Assembly: GCF_024586455.1 (NCBI RefSeq)
Contig: NW_026089623.1
Span: forward strand, 9,830,204 to 9,894,203
Length of the DNA stretch: 64,000 nucleotides
Direction: 5' to 3'
Origin: Bactrocera neohumeralis
Taxonomy: Eukaryota > Arthropoda > Insecta > Diptera > Tephritidae
Shown piece after piece: positions 54,721 to 64,000 of this stretch; position 1 is the first letter of the stretch; each line of letters begins with the position of its first letter. The position numbers were made by a program, and so were the translations under genes. A model generated the notes under the pieces. It searched no databases. It was not told where the DNA came from and was given only the letters and a program-made list of their open reading frames with translations.

Positions 54721-55850
54721 ATTGAGACACCATTCTTTAAGCATTAAAAAATCTACGAAATTATCTCTATGGTGTAACCAATTTGGAAATACATACTGAT
54801 CACCAACCATTAACATTTGCTTTATCACCCCGCATTTACATTACTGATCACTAACCATTAACATTTGCTTTATCACCCCGCAATCCTATTCCAAAAATGA
54901 AAAGATGGCACGCAATTATAGAAGAATTTTCTCCAAAATTTGTTTACTAACCCGGTAAATCCAATATGGTAGCTGATGCATTGTCGCGTCTTGAATTATA
55001 TAACATTTCCGATGATTCCCAGAGTCAGGAATCCCAACATTCAGAACAGAGTAGTGAAAGCGTTCAAAAGCAAGAAACACAAAAACCCATAAATCAATTT
55101 AAACAACAAATAATATTGGGTAGGAACAGATTTACGGTCCATGAGTTAATTAAAGCCTTTGGAAATAAAAGGCATTTAATATAATTTGATACAGTAGAAA
55201 GTTTATTAACAATTTTGAAAGAATATATTCAGCCAAAGCTAATGACGGGGATCCACTACACTGTTGAAGATTTGCATTAAGTCCAAGAAACTCTCAAACA
55301 AACTTTTCAGAAAAAATTTATATTTACAAAACTTTTTCCAATGGATATTATTAATAGAGAAGATCAGTCCGGATTAATCGAACAAACCCATAATAAATAG
55401 AGCTCATCGAAGCTATAATGAAAATACTAAACAAATTGAAAAATTGTATTACTGGCCAGAAATGAGGAAAAAAATGAAAGAATACGTTCGAAATTTGTGA
55501 TATGCAATAAAAATAAATATGATCGCCATCCCACGAAAATACCAAAAGGCAAAGCCCCAATCCCAGGAAAAGAAGAGGAGCAACTTCATTTAGACATTTT
55601 CTGCGCACAGAAACTAAAATTTATCACATGAACATGTTTTAGAATTGCTTCAAAGTTTCACAGATGTAAAACAAATTACTTTAGACAAAGAACCAAGCTT
55701 TACCACACCAACATTTAAGTCCTTAATGCATGGGTTAAATATTGAAATCTGTTTTTGTAATCCACGTCCGCAAGTTAAGGAAAATTTAGAGAATAAAATA
55801 ATAATTATTAATAGAAATAGAATTATTCATAAAGATAATATAAAATTATA
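54721..55850 (+). pseudogene. Errantivirus RNase H end and integrase, degraded
   Basis: Starts with the RNase H end, EIHTDHQPLTF at about 54780, duplicated for 48 bases (54795-54842 and 54843-54890), then NMVADALSRLE at 54964. The integrase zinc finger region remains near 55390-55530 (YYWPEMRKKMKEYVRN, with a CDIC-like pair in another frame). A LHLDIF-type first Asp lies near 55590. A large part of the core is missing, and QITLDKEPSF (second Asp) follows at 55670. The frame ends at 55850, next to env. Multiple stops and deletions. Confidence 0.72.
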
Positions 55851-57901
55851 ATAATTATATGATCATTTTCATTTTGATTACACTAATCAGCTCAGCAGCC
55901 GCTGATGTTATAGACTATACCCGACAAGACTACGTACTTATCGAAAATGGAGATGTTTCCATTTATGACGAATACGGGGACCTATTTCATATTACACTCA
56001 GTCCTTTTTTTACGCGATTATTGGTTCTGCCACTAATCGCTTAAAAAAAATCGCGTAAAAATGGTTAGTCTTCCAATATTAACTGACGAATTGGTTCCGA
56101 ATATAAAAAATATCGCGTATAACAAAATATACGCGCAAAAAAATATTTAAAAACAATACAATAAGTTTCAAATTTCAGACTTATGATTTATTCATTCATA
56201 TCAAAATAAGAAATATAAAACAAAAACCATATATAAAAGAGAAGAAAATAGAAAATAGGTAGATTTATTGAAAAAACCGTTGAATGCCGTTTAATCACTG
56301 TCATTATCCGTAGTGGAAATTATTATTAGACGCTTATTTTGATGGCCGGCACTGATACCACTAGAATTTGTATCAGAATCAATAGTAAGAACTATGGATT
56401 GATGTTCTGATTGACTTAGCATCTCCGACTGAGTTTGCACCATAAATTCAGTTAATTTTGTTTGAATGCTTCTTTTTGGACCCAATAAATTCCGATGTAG
56501 TTCTTTATATGTATCTTAACATGCAGAGACTCAATCCTTTTTGAAAAATTCGTGCACGTTCGGCATCAGTATCATTTGCTACAAAATAATTTTCCAATTC
56601 TGCTACAAGTTTAAGACCTTGCTTAATCGTCTCTGCTTTAATTGGATGCTCGTCTATCTCGGTGTCGCTGCCATTTTCCGATTCGATTACTTCCGTAGCT
56701 ACTTCAATCAAATCGTCATCATCGAGCTCTCGGTCTAAAAGAATCTCGTCAATATCTTCTCTCGTCATATCTGCAAGAATTTCTCCTCCCGCGGAACGTG
56801 CTAAGTCAATGATATCTGAATAATCAGTTGAATTGCTTGTTACGGACATACCACTTTTAACATATTCTGGCCAAAGAGATTTCCAGCATCCGTTTAACGT
56901 ACATATTTTGCCTTATTTCAGAAATTGCTTTTGACGCGTACAAGATGCAATCCTTGATAGAAAAATTTTTCCAAGCATCGGTGAAGTCCAATTCAGGATT
57001 TTCCTCCAGTTTTTCCATAATGCACTGAAAAGTTTTTTTGAGGTAGTACATTTTAAAAGTCGCAATAATGCCTTGATCCATCGGTTGGATAATTGATGTA
57101 GTATTCGGTGGGAAAATGATATTTACATTAGGATGTTCAATCAACGGATGGCCTGGTGCATTGTCAATTATTAAAAGAGCTTTAAAGGGCTGTTTCTTCT
57201 TCTCCAAATAACTTTTAACTTCTGGTACAAAGCATTTAGCAAACCATTTTTGGAATATATTTCCAGTTACCCAGGCTTTTTTATTGGCCATCCAGTGAAC
57301 ACGTAAATGTTTTAAATCTTTGCCCTTTAGTGCTCGCGGCCTGAGACTTTTGTTTACTAACAGCGGTTTAATCATGCTGCCACCAGAAGCATTGCTACAT
57401 AATAAAATCGTTACACGGGCTTTTGCAGCTTTGAAGCCATCAAATGATTTTTGGGTCTTAGGCACATATGTTCGTTTTGGTAACCGCTTCCAAAATAGGC
57501 CGGTTGAAAATTTGGTCTGGCGTGTAACCACCTTCTTGAATAGTTTTTAATAACTTTGGTGGATAGTCCTGCGGGGGAGGATGGAGTCATGTGTAGAAGT
57601 TCACGCAAGTGAGGAAAGTTCTCTGATCGCCATTCACTTGGGAGTGGCCAGAAACGATTCTTTTACACATGGCTCAAGCAGCTCACTACTTCCGGTCTTT
57701 GACCAAGTATCCTCTGGGTAGCCTAAGAACATCCGTTCGAAGGCGAGCTAATGTGAGAAGGCGAAACCTCCCCTACATATGGTTGTGCGCTGGGTTTGGG
57801 ACCCGCCACGTAAAAAAACACTCCAATGAAAAAGAAAAAGCAGCATCGGATGAGAGACCCCTTTTGATGACGACCATGGCAAATGAAATAAGGACTACGA
57901 T

Positions 57902-58970
57902 TTGAGGGCATGCACCTGGAATGTCCGGACCCTTAATTGGGAAGGTGCCGCTGCCCAGCTGGTTGATGTCCTCGCAAAAATAAAGGCTAACATCACCGCC
58001 GTCCAAGAAATGCGATGGACGGGACAAGGACAGAGACGAGTAGGTCCTTGTGACCTTTACTACAGTGGCCATATAAAGGAGCGCAAGTTTGGTGTTGGAT
58101 TCGTGGTGGGAGAGAGACTCCGTCGCCGAGTACTATCATTCACTCCTGTGAATGAACGTCTAGCCACAATCCGCATCAAAGCGAGGTTCTTCAACATATC
58201 GCTGATTTGCGCCCACGCCCCGACGGAAGAGAAGGGCGATGTGACCAAAGATGTCTTTTATGAGTGCTTGGAGCGCACTTATGAGAGCTGCCCCGCCACG
58301 ATGTCAAAATCGTGCTCAGCGACTTCAACGCCAGGGTGCGTAAAGAAGGTATCTTTGGCACTACGGTCGGTACATTCAGCCTCCACGACGAAACATCCCC
58401 AAATGGGGTGAGGCTGATTGACTTCGCCGGGGCCCGAAATATGGTTATCTGTAGTACTAGATTCCAGCATAAGAAAATTCATCAAGCTACCTGGCTGTCT
58501 CCGGATCGAAAAACTACCAACCGGATCGGAAGACACGTCTCCAGTGTTTAAGATGTGCGTGCGCTCCGAGGTCCTAACATCGACTCGGACCACTATCTTG
58601 TTGCAGCCAAGATTCGCACCCGCCTCTGTTCAGCAAAAAACTCACGCCAACAAACACAAGGAAGGTTCGACGTCGAGAAGCTGCAATCACAACTGACAGC
58701 CGAACGATTTTCTACTCGGCTTGCACTCCTGCTCTCTGAGAGCACTCGTCAACAACTCGGTATAAGGGAACTGTGGGACGGCATTTCAAACTCCTTACGT
58801 ACAGCTGCAACCGAAACCATTGGTTTTCGGAAAGTGCAAAAGAACAGCTGGTACGACGAGGAGTGCCGTGTCGCAGCGGAGAGAAAACTGGCTGCCTACC
58901 TCGCAACGTTACGATCGACCACAACACGTGCGGGATGGGATAGATACTGAGAGTTGAAAAGGGAAGTGAG
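57902..58970 (+). pseudogene. RTE endonuclease (copy 2), frameshifted
   Basis: Begins at ATG near 57908 with RACTWNVRTLNWEG, AVQEMRWTGQG, ICAHAPTEEKGDV (57902-58280). A frameshift near 58290 leads to SDFNARV (where G is replaced by S) and ETSPNGVRLIDFAGARN (58312-58551). A TAA near 58551 stands before DVRALRGPNIDSDHYLVAAK (58555-58950), which keeps the final Ser-Asp-His motif. The next TGA at 58950 ends this part. All conserved boxes remain visible. Confidence 0.83.
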
Positions 58971-60636
58971 ACGCATTTGCAGACGGAAGAAGAAAGAGGC
59001 CGAAATGCGTGAGTATGAAGAGCTTGATAAGCTGGCCGACAGGGGTAATGCTCGAAAATTCTACGAAAAAATGCGGCGGCTTACAGAAGGTTTCAAGACC
59101 GGAGCATACTCTTGTAGAACCCCCAAAGGTGATCTAGTGACCGATGCCCAGAGCATACTTAAATTATGGAGGGACACTTCTCCAGCCTGCTGAATGGCAG
59201 TGAACGCACAACGCTAGGAGAAGGCGAACCCGATTCCCCAATCGATGACGAAGGAGCAGACGTTCCATTGCCCGACCATGAAGAAGTTCGAATAGCAATT
59301 ACCCGCCTGAAGAACAACAAAGCGGCGGGGGCCGATGGATTGCCGGCCGAGCTATTCAAATACGGCGGCGAAGAACTGATAAGGAGCATGCATCAGCTTC
59401 TTTGTAAAATATGGTCGGACGAAAGCATGCCCAACGATTGGAATTTAAGTGTGCTATGCCCAATCCATAAAAAAGGAGACCCCACTTCCGTGGGATAAGC
59501 TTCCTCAACATCGCATATAAGGTTCTATCGAGCGTATTGTGTGAAAGATTAAAGCCCACCGTCAACAAACTGATTGGACCTTATCAGTGAGTCTTCAGGC
59601 CTGGAAAATCAACAACCGACTAGATATTCACCATGCGCCAAATCTTGGAAAAGACCCGTGAAAGAAGAATCGACACACACCACCTCTTCGTCGATTTCAA
59701 AGCTGCTTTCGATGCCGCGATGTCTGAATTTGGTATCCCCGCAAAACTAATACGTCTGTGTAAACTGACGTTGAGTAACACCAAAAGATCGGGAAGGACC
59801 TCTCCGAGCCGTTCGATACCAAACGAGGTTTCAGACAAGGCGACTCCCTATCGTGCGACTTCTTCAACCTGCTCCTGGAGAAAATAGTTCGAGCTGCAGA
59901 ACTGAATAGAGAAGGTACCATCTTCTATAAGAGTGTACAGCTGCTGGCGTATGCCGATGATATTGATATCATCGGCCTCAACACCCGCGCCGTTAGCTCT
60001 GCTTTCTCCAGGCTAGACAAGGAAGCACAGAAATTGGGTCTGGCAGTGAACGAGGGCAAAACGAAATATCTCCTGTCATCAAACAAACAGTCGTCGCACT
60101 CGCGAGTTGGCTCTCACGTCACTGTTGACAGTCATAACTTTGAAGTTGTAGATAATTTCGTCTATCTTGGAACCAGCGCAAACACCACCAACAATGTCAG
60201 CCTGGAAATCCAACGCAGGATTGCTCTTGCCAACAGGTGCTACTTCGGACTGAGTAGGCAATTGAAAAGTAAAGTCCTCTCTCGACGAACAAAAGCTAAA
60301 CTCTATAAGTCGCTCATAATTTCCGTCCTGCTATATGGTGCAGAGGCTTGGGCGATGACAGCAACCGATGAGTCGACGTTACGAGTTTTCGAGAGAAAAA
60401 TTCTGCGAAAGATTTATGGTCCTTTGCGCATTGGCCACGGCGAATATCGCATTCGATGGAACGATGAGCTGTACGAGATATACGAGATATACGACGACAT
60501 TGACATAGTTCCTCCACTCCGTTGGAAGGACCAAGTGGAGAAGGACCTGGCTTCGCTTGGAATATCCAATTGGCGCCACGTAGCGAAAAGAAGAAACGAC
60601 TGTCGCGCTGTTGTTAACTCGGCTATAATCGCGTAA
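58954..60636 (+). pseudogene. RTE reverse transcriptase (copy 2), frameshifted
   Basis: Pieces: 58954-59193 (linker, ELDKLADRGNARKFYEKM), 59166-59498 (LKNNKAAGADGLPAELF, then a shift at PTSVG), 59633-59887 (RQILEKTRERRIDTHHLFVD with FKAAFDA), the active site AYADDIDIIG at about 59946-59975, and 60034-60636, an open 200-residue stretch (LAVNEGKTKYLLSSNKQ, NFVYLGTS, LLYGAEAWAM, then WRHVAKRRND to the end). A deletion near 60506 removes the RIKRQRLRWLGHVV block. Small shifts near 59190, 59500 and 59790. Confidence 0.85.
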
Positions 60637-61548
60637 GCGGTGTCTACGCCAATTAAGAAGAAGAAGGATAGTCCTGCGCAGCTTTACTATCAGCTGAAGC
60701 AATTTCACCCTTAAGTTTTAAATTATGAAAATTATGTCTTTCAATAAACTTCGAAAACCATCCACCACTAGCTGAAAATTCGTTTTTGTTTTCTTGGTTC
60801 GATGTTAATCGTTTAAAAATACATAGAGCTTTTTGTTTTATTTTTGTAGTATCAACTGGGATTCGTTTCTGGTTGAGATCCTCAATCCAAACTGTTAATA
60901 GGTTTCCCATTTCTTCAATAAAATTATTTCTTGAGTATGAAGTTTTCTTCGCATTTACATTTTTTCCGGAAACTACTGATTTTCTAATTGCATTTTTATT
61001 TTTTTTATTGTCCGCACTGTAGATTCACTGAGTTTTGTTTCTAAAGAAATGCCTTTGCGTTTTTTATTTTTTCCTGAATTAACTTCCATTGTAAAGCTAG
61101 CAAAAATTGAAATTCTTTAAAAAAAACGAAAAAAAGCAATCGTGTTAAAGTGAGAAATTCGCGTAAAAAAAGGAATTTGCGCTGCCAAAATAACCGCGTT
61201 AAGGAAAGGACTGAGTGTACTAATTTATCTTATTTTGAAAATATACTAATAACAGACGAAAATAGAAATTTTTACCCTAATAACGAACAAAGTCATGATA
61301 GCCTAGGAATTATTACACAGGAAACCGAATCTGAAATTTTGATAATTGAAACTTTATTAGAACAATTAAAACAAAAGCATTTTAGGCAAAAAAGGGGTAT
61401 AAATGAATTAGGAACACTTTGGAAATGGATAGCTGGAACACCAGACCATGATGACTTTGTAAAAATTAATGAAAAATTGGACGAACTTGTAATAAATAAC
61501 AATAAACAATTCACAACAAATTCAGAAATTTTTAAAATAATAAAATAA

Positions 61549-62425
61549 TACTAACTGACAAAGTAAATATGTAATATGTATTAAAGGTGATACCACAAAC
61601 ATGAAAATTAAAAACGAAATCAATATGTTATACATGAACTGCAAAATTTAATAAATACAATAACTTTTGGTAAAATTGGAATTTTAAATCCAGCTATTTT
61701 ACATTTTGATGAACTAAAATACACAACATATTAACAACACGGTATAATGACCATAACAGATTTAGTGGACATTTATAAATTTAAAATAGCTCAAAAAGGG
61801 GAGATAATTATAATTTATATAAAATACCTCAAAATAGAGCTAACGTGTAAGTCCTATGATGTAAGAGCCATAGCTCAATTAGATGGTAAGCTTATTAAAT
61901 ATTGACCAGAACATAACATATTGTAACAAACAATTTTTTAATATTCAAAATTGTAAATAGAAATTTCAAAAACCTATTGTAAACTAAATAAAAAAAGCAT
62001 ATGTTTATCAGAAATTTTAAACAAAAAACATTGAAAATGTAAAAAATTAAGAGAAAAAACTTCCAAATTGAAGAACTTAAACCAGGAGCGATCAGGAAAA
62101 AATATTGTACACAATCAAATATTGATTGGAACATATTTAGTAACATTTGAAAATAAGACTGTCATAAATAATAAAACTTATGAAAACATTGAAACAAAAA
62201 TTTGGAATTATCTTAAAAATAACCATATAAATAATTTGGAAATTTTAGAATTGTTGAAATGCAGTCCTGTGTATAACAACGTACATATACATGCAACTCT
62301 GATGTATTTGAAATGAAATCGTATTGTAACTGAACTTTATTGTACCTACACATTTTCTCACTCTTGTTTTAACCACTGAAGAATAAACACATATTTTAAA
62401 TGAAGAAGTTTAACAAAATTTAACA
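61549..62425 (+). other. Decayed errantivirus tail and copia LTR end
   Basis: AT-rich, without an open coding frame. The first part looks like decayed env. The last 100 bases before 62426 must include the LTR end of copia element 2 (…aaaatttaaca), but the LTR start is not defined. Confidence 0.4.
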
Positions 62426-62440
62426 GGTTATGGGCCCAGG
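62426..62440 (+). promoter_or_regulatory. copia-type primer-binding site (element 2)
   Basis: GGTTATGGGCCCAGG, identical to the site of element 1 at 50906. It is preceded by ACA, a plausible LTR end, and lies 54 bases before the gag ATG. Confidence 0.85.
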
Positions 62441-62479
62441 TCAAAATTCCTGCGGTTCAAGTGATAAAGTGAATATAAT

Positions 62480-63562
62480 ATGAGTTCGTCTCTATTTAAT
62501 ATTGAAAAATTAGATGAGTCTAATTATGACTCATGGAGCATTCAAGTAAAAAGCGTACTTGTGCACCAAGAGTTATGGGCAGTAACGTCAGGAGAAGCAA
62601 CGTGTCCAGAAGGAGCTGTGGATGACAAAGCGATTGTTATCTGGAAGGCCAAGGATGAGAAGGCGAATGCAACTTTGATGTTGAGCATTGTGTCGACGCA
62701 GATAAGCAGCTCATGTAAAGAATTGTAACACGTCAAGTCAAGGAATACTCTACGTGAGATTCATAGGCCAAAAGGACCGGTGCGAAAGGTGACTTTGTTT
62801 AAGCGTCTTCTTGGTATGCGTATGAGCGACGGTGAATGTGTGCAGAAATATGTTTGCGATTTCACATCAGTTGCAGAAAAGCTTGAGATTGGAGTTAATT
62901 TACAAGATGAGTTCTGTGTAATAATGTTGCTCGCCAGCCTGCCGAAATCATTCAAGAATTTGGTTGTGGCATTAGAACCTCGAGATGAGCTACCAAAGCT
63001 AAGTGCTGTGAAGATAAAGTTGATTGAAGAAGTTGAACGTCGAAAGTGTTCCAGTTCGGAACAGACCGAAGATAAGATTTTCAAATGCTACAGTTGCGGT
63101 AAAAATGGGTATTTCGCTGCGCAGCGCAGTAAAGGATTGTTTGCATCAGTCGGGTTGAAACAGTTACATGCGGGCGTTTGGTGCGTCGACAGCGGCGCCT
63201 CATCACATTTATGCTGCGATCGAAATATGTTTGTCGAGTTCGAAGAATATGAAGAAGCGATCATACTAGCAGGTGACAACAAAATTTCAGCTACTAGCAG
63301 AGGAGTTGTGCGTTTGAAGTCGAACATGTGTGACGTTACACTTGTTGATGTATTGTATGTATCAGGGTTGCAATGCAACTTCGTTGCGGTTGCAAAGGCA
63401 GTCAACAATGGATACATTGTAGAATTCAACAAGCAAACGGCAACAATCAAGAATCAGCACGGAGGAATAGTTTTACGTACAAATAAGGTCAGTGATTTGT
63501 TTATTTTAGAGCCAAATAAAAAGACATTGTTTTTGCAAGGAAATCAATTGATGATGCTATGA
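62480..63562 (+). pseudogene. copia Gag and protease (element 2)
   Basis: ATG 62480 begins SSSLFNIEKLDESNYDSW. A frameshift with a stop near 62728 leads to a second open stretch, 62780-63562: RKVTLFKRLLGMRM, IMLLASLPKSFKNLVVAL, a CCHC-like motif CYSCGKNGYFAAQR whose His is Tyr and last Cys is Arg, then the protease WCVDSGASSHLCCD at about 63180 with its catalytic Asp in DSG. The frame ends with TGA 63560 (ATGATGCTATGA) overlapping the next open stretch. Confidence 0.87.
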
Positions 63563-64000
63563 AGTGGCATTCGCGATATGGTCACATTAATTTTGCCAGC
63601 CTACGGTTATTGAATGAGAAGCAAATGGTTCGTGGAATGAAGGTTAGAGTACCACAAGAAATTTGTTGCACTGTGTGCATGACCAGCAAATGTACGCAGA
63701 AACCGTATAGCAGTATAGAAAGGCGATCAGCGGAAATATAGAGGGTAGTTCACAATGATGTGTGTGGCCCAATGAGAATTTCATCACTTGGTGGCGCAAA
63801 ATATTTTCTAATGTTTATTGATGATAAAACGCGGTACGTTTTTGTTTATTTTTTGAAGAGTAAAGATAAAGTCTTCAATAAATTTAAAGAGTTTAAAAAG
63901 ATGGCAGAGTGCCAAAGTGGAAAGAAACTAAAAGTACTACGCAGCGATAATGGTACAGGGTTCGTAAATAATTCGTTTTATAATTTCTTAAAAGAAAATG
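63559..64000 (+). pseudogene. copia integrase N-terminal part (element 2), continues past the window
   Basis: Pre-integrase zinc finger WHSRYGHINFASLRLL and CCTVCMTSKC (63559-63741; the H-H-C-C pattern), then a TAG at 63739 in the same frame, followed by HNDVCGPMRISSLGGAKYFL (first Asp) and LRSDNGTGF (second Asp). The Glu lies beyond the window end. Confidence 0.88.

Larger units (their letters stand above)
57574..60665 (+). mobile_element. RTE-type LINE copy 2, inserted in the Tigger transposase
   Basis: Plus orientation with a 13-base target duplication GGATAGTCCTGCG (57561-57573 and 60666-60678) and a (AAG)n tail at 60655-60665. It is the best preserved of five copies of this family. Its 5' region (57574-57901) is longer than in copy 1. 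Compared with copy 1 it lacks about 100 bases near 60506. Confidence 0.93.
56291..61090 (-). pseudogene. Tigger transposase, split by RTE and missing its first catalytic Asp
   Basis: Starts at ATG 61090 with KNKKRKGISLETKLSEST (helix-turn-helix). 60910-60680 is the CENP-B block (GNLLTVWIEDLNQKRIP, GWFSKFIERHNFHN). The RTE then interrupts it. From 57560 it resumes with a PPKLLKTIQEGGYTPDQIFN stretch, but about 10 bases are missing where NADET should be, removing the first Asp and shifting frame into GLFWKRLPKRTYV. The second Asp (LLIIDNAPGHP) and third (IIQPMDQGIIATF) remain. C-terminal pieces are 56849-56505 (acidic) and 56485-56291. A frameshift lies near 56865 and a stop near 56970 in the N-part of the tail. 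Confidence 0.85.
55995..61217 (-). mobile_element. pogo/Tigger DNA transposon inserted in env and itself split by RTE
   Basis: Terminal repeats start CACTCAGTCCTTT on the left and end in the complement on the right, flanked by TA (55993-55994 and 61218-61219). Without the RTE it is about 2.1 kb, a normal Tigger size. It lies in env of an errantivirus, and encodes a CENP-B-type transposase on the minus strand. Confidence 0.88.
55859..61548 (+). pseudogene. Errantivirus env, split by the Tigger insertion
   Basis: Envelope glycoprotein remnant. The first part (55859-55994) starts with a hydrophobic signal peptide. The second part resumes at 61220 and includes a furin-type site RQKRG (about 61386) followed by INELGTLWKWIAGTPDHDDF, the conserved block of gypsy-type env. 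The two parts are in the same phase once the Tigger and one TA are ignored. Sequence after 61548 is further decayed env-like DNA without an open frame. As an old viral copy it is described only; I give no joined sequence. Confidence 0.78.
54721..62400 (+). mobile_element. Errantivirus (gypsy-type with env), degraded, carrying a nested Tigger and RTE
   Basis: An old copy of an insect endogenous retrovirus in plus orientation, 5'-truncated or hidden by the gap. Visible order: RNase H end, integrase, env, and a long decayed tail to about 62400. The env is interrupted by the Tigger element at 55995-61217. Most genes carry stops and deletions. The right-hand edge is not defined, since no LTR pair is visible. 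Confidence 0.75.
62426..64000 (+). mobile_element. copia element 2, 5' part, running off the window
   Basis: Second Ty1/copia element, related to but distinct from element 1 (their Gag starts agree at roughly half of the residues by eye). It contains Gag, a protease with DSGASSHLC, the pre-integrase zinc finger and the integrase core, in the order typical of copia. It continues beyond the right end of the window. Confidence 0.9.

Noticed and set aside
58312..58551. Independent small gene in RTE copy 2
   Set aside because: It is the middle of the endonuclease after a frameshift.

Overview
The window looks like a transposon-dense, AT-rich piece of an insect genome, most likely a higher fly. 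Grounds: the mixture of BEL/Pao, Ty3/gypsy (including an errantivirus), copia, RTE, R1, mariner, Tc1, pogo/Tigger, hAT, PIF/Harbinger and Helitron families; primer-binding sites matching tRNA-Tyr-type and copia-type primers; short GT-AG introns. The species is inferred only in this broad sense. I recognise no single-copy host gene, tRNA, rRNA or CRISPR array. Three runs of exactly 100 N (18857-18956, 35436-35535, 54268-54367) are scaffold gaps.

Layout. 1-7710: a non-coding tandem repeat in three units (A, B, C), with A and B missing different pieces; A and B each carry a tRNA-Tyr-type primer-binding site. 8144-18132: a 1.3-kb foldback element split by two DNA transposons, a hAT-like element (9008-12166, 8-bp target duplication) and a PIF/Harbinger element (12537-18051, TAT duplication). 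The Harbinger is itself split by an RTE-type LINE (13468-16455). 18311-18856: one arm of a second foldback copy. 18957-27765: Helitron DNA in a tandem arrangement, [Helitron 3' part]-[504-bp flank]-[complete Helitron]-[same 504-bp flank]. The Helitron encodes a decayed Rep-helicase and, on the opposite strand, a small zinc-ribbon protein. 27996-33172: a complete-ended Ty3/gypsy element on the minus strand, with an ATAT target duplication, a SAP-domain Gag and no recognisable protease. 33177-38240: BEL/Pao relics in scrambled order. 38243-39800: a Tc1 element with an intact DD34E transposase. 40058-50540: fragments of RTE, Tigger, R1 and mariner. 50530-53490: a copia element with a large internal deletion, a Tc1 scrap and a possible BEL LTR. 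53514-54267: a BEL integrase end. 54721-62400: an errantivirus whose env is split by a Tigger transposon (55995-61217), which is split by another RTE insertion (57574-60665). 62426-64000: the 5' part of a second copia element running off the window.

Functionally this is a graveyard. Only the Tc1 transposase reads as one uninterrupted full-length gene, and the first copia gag is close to intact. The most interesting structures are the tandem Helitron-plus-flank arrangement with its antisense zinc-ribbon gene, the two multi-level nests whose target duplications give the insertion order, the divergent hAT-like transposase, and the A/B/C repeat with complementary deletions.
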